In this document: piece by piece, positions 6,993 through 12,876 of the stretch
How positions within the stretch are numbered: the first letter of the stretch is position 1
Layout of the letters: each line of letters begins with the position of its first letter
Origin: JANMQK01 sp031370485
GTDB lineage: Bacteria > Acidobacteriota > Polarisedimenticolia > Gp22-AA2
NCBI GenBank assembly: GCA_031370485.1
Contig: JANMQK010000344.1
Coordinates: forward strand, 1 to 12,876
Direction of reading: 5' to 3'
DNA: 12,876 bases
Position numbers and translations under genes: made by a program
The notes under the pieces: generated by a model
Told to the model about the DNA's origin: nothing
What the model saw: the letters and a program-made list of their open reading frames with translations, nothing else
Databases searched by the model: none

Positions 6993-8006
6993 TCACGCCG
7001 GGAACTGCGAGAGGAAGCGAAGATCGTTCTCGTAGAACAGGCGGATGTCGTCGATCCCGTACCGCAGCATGGCGATGCGCTCGATCCCCAGGCCGAAGGC
7101 GAAACCGGTGTAGCGCTCCGGGTCGTAGCCCACGTTCTCGAAGACGTTGGGGTGGACCATGCCGGCGCCGCCGATCTCGATCCACCCCGACCCCTTGCAC
7201 GGGCGGCAGCCGGAGCCGCCACAGAAGATGCACGAGATGTCGTACTCGGCGCCCGGCTCGACGAACGGGAAGTAGCTCGGCCGGAGCCGCAGGCGCAGAT
7301 CCCGCTCGAAAACCCGCCGGCAGAAATGCTCCAGGGTGCCCTTCAGGTGGGCGAACGTGATCCCCTCGTCGACGACAAGGCCTTCAACCTGGTGGAAGAC
7401 GGGGGAGTGGGTCAGATCCGAGTCGCGGCGGAACACCATGCCGATGGCGACCATCTTTACCGGGGGCCTGCGCTTCTCCATCGTGCGGATCTGGACCGGG
7501 GAGGTGTGCGTGCGGAGCAGCAGCCCCCCCTCGACGTAAAAGGTGTCCTGCATGTCGCGGGCCGGGTGGTTGGGCGGGATGTTGAGCGCTTCGAAGTTGT
7601 AGCGGTCGGTTTCGACCTGGGGACCCGATTCCAGCGCGTACCCCATGTCGAGGAAGATCTCCTCGACCCGCTCGCGGACCTGGGTGATGGGGTGGGGGGC
7701 GCCGGGACGCTGGGCCCTCCCCGGAAGGCTCAGGTCGAGGATCGAGATTTCCGCCTCGGCGGGCGCGCGGCGCGCCGCCGCCTGGCTGAGGGCCGCATCG
7801 ACGTGCGCCTTGAGGTCGTTCACCGCCTTGCCGAGCTCGGCGCGCCTGTCGCCCGGTACGTCGCGCAGATCCTTGAGCAGGCCGGTCATCAGCCCGGCCT
7901 TGCGCCCCAGGTAGCGGACCCGGACCTCCTCGACGGCCGCGGGATCCCGCGCGGCGGCGAAGTCGTGGTCGAACTGCCGTCGGATCTCCTGAACCCGGTC
8001 GATCAC
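6993..8006 (-). CDS. pheS: Phenylalanyl-tRNA synthetase alpha subunit
   Basis: The 337-aa class II synthetase subunit holds the active site for Phe activation. The N-terminal coiled-coil arm spans residues 1-85. Catalytic blocks are HPITQVRERVEEIFLDMGY (105-123), ARDMQDTFYV, LLRTHTSPVQIRTM (163-176), motif 2 FRRDSDLTHSPVFHQVEGLV (192-211) and motif 3 GFAFGLGIERIAML (301-314). Ala303 sits at the position that sets the Phe pocket. A four-cysteine CxxC-x4-CxxC knuckle (C259, C262, C267, C270) probably binds zinc, as in several bacterial lineages. The start is a GTG at 8006, with AAAGGA 5 bases upstream. The 59-base spacer after rplT holds two hairpins. Confidence 0.97.
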   Translation of the reverse strand: MIDRVQEIRRQFDHDFAAARDPAAVEEVRVRYLGRKAGLMTGLLKDLRDVPGDRRAELGKAVNDLKAHVDAALSQAAARRAPAEAEISILDLSLPGRAQRPGAPHPITQVRERVEEIFLDMGYALESGPQVETDRYNFEALNIPPNHPARDMQDTFYVEGGLLLRTHTSPVQIRTMEKRRPPVKMVAIGMVFRRDSDLTHSPVFHQVEGLVVDEGITFAHLKGTLEHFCRRVFERDLRLRLRPSYFPFVEPGAEYDISCIFCGGSGCRPCKGSGWIEIGGAGMVHPNVFENVGYDPERYTGFAFGLGIERIAMLRYGIDDIRLFYENDLRFLSQFPA

Positions 8007-8017
8007 GCCGGTCCTTT

Positions 8018-8030
8018 CCCCGGAGCGGGG
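8018..8030 (-). promoter_or_regulatory. Short hairpin next to the pheS ribosome binding site
   Basis: A 5-bp stem CCCCG / CGGGG with a 3-base loop sits directly upstream of the AAAGGA ribosome binding site of pheS (8012-8017). It could affect access of ribosomes to pheS; that role is inferred. Confidence 0.4.
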
Positions 8031-8034
8031 CGGT

Positions 8035-8058
8035 CCAGCCCGGCGGGTACCGGGCTGG
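8035..8058 (-). promoter_or_regulatory. Strong GC hairpin between rplT and pheS
   Basis: A perfect 9-bp inverted repeat, 8035-8043 with 8050-8058 (CCAGCCCGG / CCGGGCTGG), has a 6-base loop. It begins 7 bases after the rplT stop. No U-tract follows, so it is not a canonical terminator. It could stabilise the upstream mRNA, act as a processing or attenuation element, or partly insulate pheST from the infC-rpmI-rplT part of the operon. Confidence 0.6.
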
Positions 8059-8065
8059 GGATGTC

Positions 8066-8428
8066 TCAGGTCTGGCCGAGGGCCGCGCGCGCCGTCTGCG
8101 CCAGGACCGTGAACCCGGCGGGATCTGTGACGGCAAGGTCGGCCAGGATCTTGCGATCCAGGGTGACCCCGGCCTTCTTCAGCCCGTTGACCATGCGGCT
8201 GTACGACAGGTTGTTCAGGCGCGCCGCGGCGTTGATGCGGATCGTCCAGAGGCTGCGAAACTCCCGCTTCTTCGCCCGGCGGTCCCGGTAGGCGTATCCG
8301 AGCGACTTCTCCACGGCCTGCTGCGCCGCCCGGTACAGCTTGCTCTTGCCGAGGTAAAAGCCCTTGGCAAGTCCGAGAATCTTCTTGCGCCGGTGGCGTC
8401 TCTTGGTTCCTCTTTTTACTCGGGGCAC
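8066..8428 (-). CDS. rplT: 50S ribosomal protein L20
   Basis: The 120-aa protein has the full L20 pattern. An N-terminal basic extension MPRVKRGTKRRHRRKKILGL is followed by AKGFYLGKSKLYRAAQQAV, REFRSLWTIRINAAAR and YSRMVNGLKKAGVTLDRKIL. L20 binds 23S rRNA early in 50S assembly; in E. coli and Bacillus it also represses its own operon. The start codon is GTG at 8428. The ribosome binding site (TAGGAG) overlaps the rpmI stop, leaving 9 bases between the genes and implying coupling. I did not find a clear L20-type pseudoknot operator. Confidence 0.98.
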   Translation of the reverse strand: MPRVKRGTKRRHRRKKILGLAKGFYLGKSKLYRAAQQAVEKSLGYAYRDRRAKKREFRSLWTIRINAAARLNNLSYSRMVNGLKKAGVTLDRKILADLAVTDPAGFTVLAQTARAALGQT

Positions 8429-8437
8429 GGCGGTCTC

Positions 8438-8641
8438 CTAAGGGCGGCCATAAGGAAGCATCTGGCGGAGGCTTCTCATGTCGGCTTTGTGCACCAGGGT
8501 GTCCATGTCAAGGTGCCGCTTTCTCTTGGTGCTCTTCGATGTCAGGATGTGGCGCTTGAAGGCGCGGCTCCTCTTCACTTTCCCACTCGCCGTCAGCCGG
8601 AAACGCTTGGCGGCGCCCTTCTTGGTCTTCATCTTCGGCAT
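8438..8641 (-). CDS. rpmI: 50S ribosomal protein L35
   Basis: A 67-aa basic protein with the L35 signature: MPKMKTKKGAAKRFRLTASG at the start, then KVKRSRAFKRHILTSKSTKRKR. L35 is a small, late-assembling 50S component. The ATG at 8641 has GGAGAG upstream, inside the 13-base gap after infC. It is the only gene of the thrS-pheT set that starts with ATG. The order infC-rpmI-rplT is near-universal and confirms the call. Confidence 0.98.
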   Translation of the reverse strand: MPKMKTKKGAAKRFRLTASGKVKRSRAFKRHILTSKSTKRKRHLDMDTLVHKADMRSLRQMLPYGRP

Positions 8642-8654
8642 GCTCTCTCCGTAT

Positions 8655-9218
8655 TCAGCGCCGTGACGGCGCCGGCGGTGCGGCGGGCGCGGTCTGCGCC
8701 GGCGCCGCCCATTTCTTGGGAGCCAGGATCATGTCCAGAAAGGGCCCCTCGTGCCGGGGCTCGGTCTCGACGGTCCCGAACTCGCTGATCTCCTTCTTGA
8801 TCCGCTCGAGGATGCGGTACCCGATGTCCCGGTGCATGTTCTCGCGGCCCCTGAAGATCACCGTGGCCTTGACCTTTTTCCCCTTGTTGAGGAAGCGGAT
8901 GATGTTGTTCCGCTTGAACTCGTAATCATGCTCGTCGGTCTTGGGGCGGAACTTGACCTCCTTGACCTGGATCACCTTCTGCTTCTTGCGGGCCCCCTGC
9001 GCCTTCTTGTTGAGCTGGTAGCGGTACTTGCCGTAATCCAGGATCCGGCAGACCGGAGGATTCGACTCGGGTGAAACCTCCACCAGATCGAGACCGGACT
9101 GCTGCGCCACCTTGAGGGCCTGCTCCGGCGTCATGATCCCGAGCTGCCCTCCCTCCGCACCGATGACCCTGACTTCGCGGGCCCGGATCTTCTCATTCAC
9201 CCTCAGTTTTTTCTCGAT
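8655..9218 (-). CDS. infC: Translation initiation factor IF-3 (probable ATC start codon)
   Basis: IF-3 binds the 30S subunit, prevents premature 50S joining and rejects initiation at non-canonical start codons. From the proposed ATC at 9218 the protein is 187 aa, beginning (M)EKKLRVNEKIRAREVRVIG. This matches the usual IF-3 N-terminus, including the residues before 'RVNE.IRA'. The N-domain has MTPEQALKVAQQSGLDLVEV and PPVCRILDYGKYRY. The C-domain has EVKFRPKTDEHDYEFK, then the KVKATVIFRGRE and PRHEGPFLDMIL blocks. A short Ala/Pro-rich tail ends the protein. GGGAGG lies 8 bases before the ATC. The alternative GTG at 9200 would cut the conserved N-terminus and has its only AGG directly abutting the codon. 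In E. coli infC uses AUU for autoregulation, so the ATC call is plausible but unproven. Confidence 0.93.
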   Translation of the reverse strand: MEKKLRVNEKIRAREVRVIGAEGGQLGIMTPEQALKVAQQSGLDLVEVSPESNPPVCRILDYGKYRYQLNKKAQGARKKQKVIQVKEVKFRPKTDEHDYEFKRNNIIRFLNKGKKVKATVIFRGRENMHRDIGYRILERIKKEISEFGTVETEPRHEGPFLDMILAPKKWAAPAQTAPAAPPAPSRR

Positions 9219-9232
9219 GGTCTTCGCCTCCC
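9216..9232 (-). promoter_or_regulatory. Ribosome binding site and ATC start of infC
   Basis: GGGAGG (9232-9227) is followed by 8 bases and ATC (9218-9216). There is no ATG, GTG or TTG at a suitable distance in this frame. The site therefore decides the start and points to a near-cognate initiation codon that IF-3 itself would discriminate against. Confidence 0.75.
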
Positions 9233-9234
9233 GT

Positions 9235-9249
9235 CCCGCGTTGTGCGGG
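9235..9249 (-). promoter_or_regulatory. Small hairpin between thrS and infC
   Basis: CCCGC / GCGGG form a 5-bp stem with loop ACAAC just upstream of the infC ribosome binding site, within the 37-base gap after thrS. It could contribute to infC control; evidence is limited to the repeat and its position. Confidence 0.35.
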
Positions 9250-9255
9250 GACTCG

Positions 9256-11190
9256 TCAGGGTCCCTGGACCCGATCGGCCTGCATGCGGAGCATGCGGTC
9301 GCGGATGTCGTCGAGGCTTGCAGGCCCGAGGTCCCCCTCTCGCCGGTTGCGCACCGCGACCGTGTTCGCCTGGGCCTCGCGGTCCCCGGCGACGAGCATG
9401 AAGGGGATCTTCTTTATCTGGGCGTCGCGGATCTTGGCCCCGATTTTCTCGTTCCGATCATCGCACTCCACCCTGAGCCCGGCCCCGACCAGCGCCGCCC
9501 GGACGGAATGCCCGTAATCCCGCGTGCGGTCGGTGATCGGCAGGACCACGGCCTGCACCGGAGCGAGCCAGAGCGGAAACGCCCCGGCGTAGTGCTCGAT
9601 CAGCCCGCCGACGAACCGCTCCAGCGACCCGTAGATCGCCCGGTGCACCATGATGACCGGCGTTGGCGCGGAGTCCGGCCCGATATAGCGGATGTCGAGG
9701 CGTCGCGGCAGGTTGAAATCGAACTGCACGGTCGGCCCCTGCCAGGCGCGGCCGATCGCGTCGTACATCTTGAGGTCGATCTTGGGGCCATAGAAGGCCG
9801 CCTCGCCCTCCCGCCGCACGTAGGAAAGCGACCGCGACCTGAGCGCGCTGGTCAGCGCCTCTTCCGCCATCTCCCACCCCGGGGCGTCCCCCGCGTAGCG
9901 CTCCTTGTGGGCCGGGTCCCAGACCGAAAGGTCCACGTCGTAGCGCTCGTACCCGAACGTGCGAAGGAAGTCCAGGCAGAGGTCGAGGACCCCCTCGATT
10001 TCCTGCAGGACCTGGTCGCGCGTGCAGTAGATGTGCGCGTCGTCCTGCGTGAACCCGCGCACGCGCATCATCCCGTGGAGCACCCCCGACCGCTCGTAGC
10101 GGTAGACGGTGCCGAGTTCCGCGTAGCGGATCGGAAGCTCGCGATAGGAGCGGAGGCGCGACTTGAAGATGAGCGAGTGACCGGGGCAGTTCATCGGCTT
10201 GATGACGTAGCCCGCGTCCTCGATCTCGAACGTGTACATGTTCTCTTTGTAGTAATCGAGGTGGCCCGACTGGCGCCACAAATCGTCGCGGGCAATGTGG
10301 GGCGTCGTCACCAGCTGGTACCCGCCGCGACGGTGCCGTTCCTTCCAGAAATCCTCCAGCGTCTCGCGCAGCACGGTGCCCGCGGGGTGCCAGAAGATCA
10401 GACCCGGGCCGGCGGACTCCTCCACGCTGAAGAGATCCAGCGCCGGGCCGAGCTTGCGGTGGTCGCGTTTCTTCGCCTCCTCCAGGAGGGCCAGGTGCTG
10501 CTTGAGCTGCTCCTCCGTCGGGAAGGCCGTGCCGTAGATGCGTTGCATCTGCTGGTTCTGCTCCGAGCCCTTCCAGTAGGCGCCGGCGAGAGACAGCAGC
10601 TTGAAGGCGCCGAGCCGGCCGGTGGACTGCACGTGCGGCCCGGTGCAGAAGTCCATGAACGAATCCTGCCGGTAGCAGGAGACAATCTCGCCGCCCTTCT
10701 CGGCCACGAGCTCGACCTTGAGGTTGTCCCCCAGGGACTGAAAATAGGCGAGGGCCTCCCGCTTCGGCTGCTCGACGCGGCGGATGGGGATGTCCCGCGC
10801 CTTCAGCTCGCGCATCTTTCCCTCGATCCGCTCCAGGTCCTCGGGGGTGAACGGCGTGGGCCTCTCGAAATCGTAGAAGAAACCTTCGTCGGTGGCGGGC
10901 CCGATGCCGATCTTGACCTCCGGGAACAGCTCCTTGACCGCGTGGGCCAGAAGGTGGGAGGTCGTGTGACGGTAGATCCCGAGGGCCTGCGGGGATTCGG
11001 GCGTGACGAATGAGACCTCGGCGTCGCGCTCGATCGGCAGGTAGATGTCTTTCTCCTGCCCGTCGACGAGCGCCGCGATCGCCCTCGAGGCAAGCCCCGG
11101 GTCGTAGGCGATGGCAATCGCCTCGAACGTGGTGCCGCGAGGAAACTCGCGGACGCTTTTGTCCGGCAGAACAACTTTGAACGAATCCAA
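9256..11190 (-). CDS. thrS: Threonyl-tRNA synthetase (TTG start)
   Basis: The 644-aa class II synthetase (E. coli 642 aa) charges tRNA-Thr. Domain order is: TGS domain (1-65); editing domain with HTTSH (75-79) and CTGPH (182-186), which removes Ser; catalytic core; and anticodon-binding domain from about residue 545. Zinc ligands are visible as C335 (PMNCPGH), H386 (TQDDAHIYC) and H516 (VMVHRAIYGS). Motif 2 is YRYERSGVLHGMMRVRGF. The start is TTG at 11190: GAAGGA lies 7 bases upstream and the protein then has standard length. The frame stays open upstream to 11349, but that part reads through the tRNA gene and is non-protein-like. The gene lies 80 bases after tRNA-Val, with which it shares a promoter. 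Confidence 0.97.
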   Translation of the reverse strand: MDSFKVVLPDKSVREFPRGTTFEAIAIAYDPGLASRAIAALVDGQEKDIYLPIERDAEVSFVTPESPQALGIYRHTTSHLLAHAVKELFPEVKIGIGPATDEGFFYDFERPTPFTPEDLERIEGKMRELKARDIPIRRVEQPKREALAYFQSLGDNLKVELVAEKGGEIVSCYRQDSFMDFCTGPHVQSTGRLGAFKLLSLAGAYWKGSEQNQQMQRIYGTAFPTEEQLKQHLALLEEAKKRDHRKLGPALDLFSVEESAGPGLIFWHPAGTVLRETLEDFWKERHRRGGYQLVTTPHIARDDLWRQSGHLDYYKENMYTFEIEDAGYVIKPMNCPGHSLIFKSRLRSYRELPIRYAELGTVYRYERSGVLHGMMRVRGFTQDDAHIYCTRDQVLQEIEGVLDLCLDFLRTFGYERYDVDLSVWDPAHKERYAGDAPGWEMAEEALTSALRSRSLSYVRREGEAAFYGPKIDLKMYDAIGRAWQGPTVQFDFNLPRRLDIRYIGPDSAPTPVIMVHRAIYGSLERFVGGLIEHYAGAFPLWLAPVQAVVLPITDRTRDYGHSVRAALVGAGLRVECDDRNEKIGAKIRDAQIKKIPFMLVAGDREAQANTVAVRNRREGDLGPASLDDIRDRMLRMQADRVQGP

Positions 11191-11203
11191 GACAAAATCC
11201 TTC
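11188..11203 (-). promoter_or_regulatory. Ribosome binding site and TTG start of thrS
   Basis: GAAGGA (11203-11198), 7 bases, then TTG (11190-11188). No ATG or GTG fits the ThrRS N-terminus, so this site fixes the start. Confidence 0.8.
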
Positions 11204-11270
11204 AAACGAAACAGCCCTTTTCTTCCCCTGGACGCTGTGGGGGCGGGGGAAGGAGAGGACGACACGGGAG

Positions 11271-11345
11271 TGGTAGGCGCGAGCGGATTTGAACCGCTGA
11301 CTTCTACCGTGTCAAGGTAGCGCTCTCCCCCTGAGCTACGCGCCT
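11271..11345 (-). tRNA. tRNA-Val (anticodon GAC)
   Basis: A 75-nt cloverleaf with encoded CCA. The acceptor stem AGGCGCG pairs perfectly with CGCGCCT. The D arm is GCTC/GAGC, and the anticodon stem is CTACC/GGTAG with loop TTGACAC, giving anticodon GAC (valine). The T arm is AGCGG/CCGCT with loop TTCAAAT. The discriminator base is A, followed by CCA at 11273-11271. It reads GUC and GUU codons. It is the first gene of the thrS transcript, so tRNA 3' processing would create a new 5' end for the thrS mRNA. Confidence 0.97.
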
Positions 11346-11404
11346 GCACCTATGAGTCCATATGCACCAAGACGGGCGGCCGATAGGTCGCTTGAGAAGC
11401 CGGT

Positions 11405-11434
11405 AGTATAAGGGTGCCCCCGCGCGACTGTCAA
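11405..11434 (-). promoter_or_regulatory. Strong sigma70-type promoter for tRNA-Val and the thrS-pheT operon
   Basis: A perfect -35 TTGACA (11434-11429) is 18 bases from a -10 TATACT (11410-11405); TTATAC with 17-base spacing also fits. The predicted start is near 11398, about 50 bases before the tRNA. A G-rich run fills the spacer. Confidence 0.8.
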
Positions 11435-11452
11435 CAGAATGGCCTGTTCACG

Positions 11453-11481
11453 TTGCTGCGTGCCCCGGGGAGGCGTATCAT
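11453..11481 (+). promoter_or_regulatory. Probable promoter of the DAHP synthase gene
   Basis: TTGCTG (11453-11458), a 17-base spacer and TATCAT (11476-11481). The predicted start near 11488 leaves a short leader with GGAGGAG before the ATG. It is divergent from the tRNA-Val promoter, and the two -35 boxes are 18 bases apart. No leader peptide or attenuator is visible. Confidence 0.6.
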
Positions 11482-11511
11482 GTCCGCTCCGGCGGGGAGG
11501 AGAGCTTCGCG

Positions 11512-12522
11512 ATGTTGATCGTGATGGAGAAGGGGGCCACCGAGGAGCAGATCCAGGCGGTGACCGGGAAGATCCTGGCCTTGGGGTTGCGCCCGCACCC
11601 CATACCGGGAGCGGAGCGCACGGCGATCGGCATCACCGGGAACCAGGGGCCTATCGACCCGGCCGAGTTCGAGATGATACCGGGAGTCCTGCAGGCCCTC
11701 CGCGTCACCAAGCCGTACAAGCTCGTGAGCCGCGAGGTGAAGCCGGCGGACACGGTCGTCGAGGTGGGGGGCCGTCCGATCGGCGGAGGGCGCATCGTGG
11801 TCATCGCGGGGCCCTGCGCGGTCGAGTCGGAGGAGCAGACCCTGACGATAGCGCGGCGGGTGGCGGAGGCCGGGGCGGACTTTCTCCGCGCCGGCGCTTT
11901 CAAGCCGCGGACGTCCCCCTATTCCTTCCAGGGGCTGGGGGAGAAGGGGCTGCGAATCCTGGCGCAGGCGCGGAAGGAGACCGGACTCCCCGTGATCACC
12001 GAGGCGGTGGATGCCGAGTCGATGGCGATGGTCGAGGAATTTGCCGACGCGGTCCAGATCGGCGCGCGCAACATGCAGAACTTCTCCCTCCTCAAGAGAG
12101 CCGGACGATCGCGCCTGCCGGTGTTCCTGAAGCGGGGCCTGTCCGCCACGCTGGACGAGTTCCTCATGGCGGCCGAGTATGTGATCTCTGAGGGAAACTA
12201 CCGGGTGTTCCTGTGCGAGCGCGGGATCCGGACCTTCGCCGATCACACCCGCAACACGCTCGATCTGGCCATCGTCCCCTCGGTCAAGCTGCTGAGCCAC
12301 CTGCCGATCCTGGTCGACCCCAGCCATGGGACCGGCCGCCGCGAGAAGGTGATCCCGCTGGCGCGCGCCGCGGTCGCCGCGGGCGCCGACGGCGTGATGG
12401 TGGAAGTGCACCACGAGCCGCACAAGGCGCTCTCCGACGGGCCCCAGGCGATCCTCCCGGACCAGTTCGCATCGCTGTGCCGCGAACTCCATGCCCTGGC
12501 TGGCCTGATCGGCCGCTCGTAA
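11512..12522 (+). CDS. aroF: 3-deoxy-D-arabino-heptulosonate 7-phosphate synthase, type I-beta
   Basis: The 336-aa enzyme condenses phosphoenolpyruvate and erythrose 4-phosphate, the first step of the shikimate pathway. An N-terminal ferredoxin-like regulatory domain (about 1-70, MLIVMEKGATEEQI) precedes the TIM barrel, as in the Thermotoga maritima enzyme, where it gives Tyr/Phe feedback inhibition. Core motifs are AGPCAVES, FKPRTSPYSFQG, QIGARNMQNFSLL, KRGLSATLDEFLMAAEYV and GIRTF. The metal ligands fall at C102, H272 (DPSHGTG), E298 (MVEVHHEP) and D309 (SDGPQ), the same numbers known for T. maritima. The ATG at 11512 has GGAGGAG 9 bases upstream. No chorismate mutase domain is fused. Gene-symbol usage varies (aroF, aroG, aroA). 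Confidence 0.96.
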   Translation: MLIVMEKGATEEQIQAVTGKILALGLRPHPIPGAERTAIGITGNQGPIDPAEFEMIPGVLQALRVTKPYKLVSREVKPADTVVEVGGRPIGGGRIVVIAGPCAVESEEQTLTIARRVAEAGADFLRAGAFKPRTSPYSFQGLGEKGLRILAQARKETGLPVITEAVDAESMAMVEEFADAVQIGARNMQNFSLLKRAGRSRLPVFLKRGLSATLDEFLMAAEYVISEGNYRVFLCERGIRTFADHTRNTLDLAIVPSVKLLSHLPILVDPSHGTGRREKVIPLARAAVAAGADGVMVEVHHEPHKALSDGPQAILPDQFASLCRELHALAGLIGRS

Positions 12523-12751
12523 CGATACATAACCGAATTCCCCCGATACGGAATCGTGGCTGACCTTCGCCCGGATCGTGCGCGCCATGACCGACCCCCC
12601 GTTGACAGCCATCCCAACTCGCTGAAGACAAGCGGCTTAATCCGGTCGGCGTGCGGTCTCGGCTTCTGGTACATCGCTTGCTGCTTTTTGTCCGGTCGCG
12701 CTATACGTTATGCGTCGGCCGGATCAGACCTGAAGCTGGAGAGGACAGCGA
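12523..12751. other. Intergenic region between DAHP synthase and the next gene
   Basis: These 229 bases hold no convincing gene. Just after the stop codon, CGAATTCC and GGAATCG (about 12534-12556) form a weak hairpin with one bulged base and no T-run, so a canonical terminator for the upstream gene is not evident. The promoter-like element at 12678-12707 lies in the right-hand part. Confidence 0.5.
12678..12707 (+). promoter_or_regulatory. Possible promoter of the right-edge gene
   Basis: TTGCTG (12678-12683), an 18-base spacer and TATACG (12702-12707). The expected start near 12714 leaves about 38 bases before the ATG at 12752. The fit is moderate. Confidence 0.45.
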
Positions 12752-12876
12752 ATGGTCAACCAGGACTATGTGTTCGTCATCACCGAGGACGACATTCTCA
12801 AGCCTGCCGATAAGGACATGGGGCGGTCCGGCGCGCGCGGCGCACCGGCGACCGTGACCCAGATGCTGGAAAAGCC
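12752..12876 (+). CDS. Unrecognised protein, 5' part only (runs off right edge)
   Basis: An open frame from ATG at 12752 continues past the window end; 41 codons are visible, beginning MVNQDYVFVITEDDILKPAD and then KDMGRSGARGAPATVTQMLEK. An in-frame TGA at 12731 limits the start. GGAGAGGA lies 6 bases upstream of the ATG, a good ribosome binding site, and codons favour G/C at third positions like the neighbours. The visible part is acidic at first (EDD), then Gly/Ala-rich; it has no signal peptide or membrane segment. I do not recognise the family. The start and strand are reasonably secure; the function is unknown. Confidence 0.65.
   Translation, partial: MVNQDYVFVITEDDILKPADKDMGRSGARGAPATVTQMLEK

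Noticed and set aside
6968..7222. N-terminal extension of PheT up to 7222
   Set aside because: It would overlap the 3' end of pheS in another frame and is non-protein-like. GTG at 6967 has a clear ribosome binding site and gives the conserved N-terminus.
5885..7360. A 491-codon plus-strand open frame opposite pheT and pheS
   Set aside because: It is antisense to strongly conserved synthetase genes and made of compositionally biased sequence.
9112..11013. A 633-codon plus-strand open frame opposite thrS
   Set aside because: It is fully antisense to thrS, without family motifs; a composition artefact.
11191..11349. N-terminal extension of ThrRS up to 11349
   Set aside because: This part translates the tRNA-Val gene and its trailer. 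ThrRS normally starts at the TGS domain, and a good ribosome binding site precedes TTG at 11190.
11392..11411. Plus-strand TTGAGA followed by TATAAG as a promoter for DAHP synthase
   Set aside because: The spacing is only about 9 bases, too short for a sigma70-type promoter.
12534..12556. Terminator after the DAHP synthase gene
   Set aside because: The hairpin has a bulge and no T-run follows; noted only as a weak hairpin.
12602..12630. TTGACA at 12602 as a promoter -35 box
   Set aside because: The hexamer at 17-base spacing is AAGACA, a poor -10, and the distance to the ATG at 12752 would be long; the element at 12678-12707 fits better.
1..12876. Mobile elements, CRISPR arrays, attachment sites, defence or secondary-metabolite systems
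   Set aside because: No transposase, integrase, direct-repeat array or target-site duplication was seen; nearly all of the window is accounted for by core genes.

Overview
The window is GC-rich bacterial chromosome (third codon positions are nearly all G or C) holding core housekeeping genes. No phage, transposon, CRISPR or obviously transferred DNA is visible. Gene order and protein features suggest an uncultured high-GC lineage such as Acidobacteriota. That is an inference from layout and sequence style, not from a marker gene; a deltaproteobacterium-like group is the alternative.

Layout. Almost everything from 11.4 kb down to base 1 is on the minus strand. A strong sigma70-type promoter (about 11405-11434) drives tRNA-Val(GAC) and then the translation operon thrS-infC-rpmI-rplT-pheS-pheT. 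It continues into two small cell-division genes, a ZapB-like coiled-coil protein and zapA. A 6S RNA gene follows, with its own promoter and U-tract (about 3939-4165). Next come rny (RNase Y), a ymdB-type phosphodiesterase, xseA and the first 25 codons of xseB (exonuclease VII), tightly packed or overlapping. Divergently, on the plus strand, lies a type I-beta DAHP synthase (aroF/aroG type) with its own promoter. After about 230 non-coding bases, an unrecognised gene begins and runs off the right edge.

How they work together. The first block makes translation components: two tRNA synthetases, IF3, L35, L20 and a tRNA. The second links Z-ring assembly to RNA control (6S RNA, RNase Y) and DNA repair (Exo VII). 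DAHP synthase opens the aromatic amino acid pathway that supplies phenylalanine, the substrate of the neighbouring pheST product.

Most notable points: infC appears to start at the rare codon ATC; most genes of the translation operon start at non-ATG codons; PheT lacks the usual N-terminal tRNA-binding OB domain; RNase Y has Asp-to-Glu changes at both metal-binding Asp positions of its HD domain; and the 6S RNA can form two mutually exclusive pairings around its central bubble. I found no clear candidate for a wholly new biological system.
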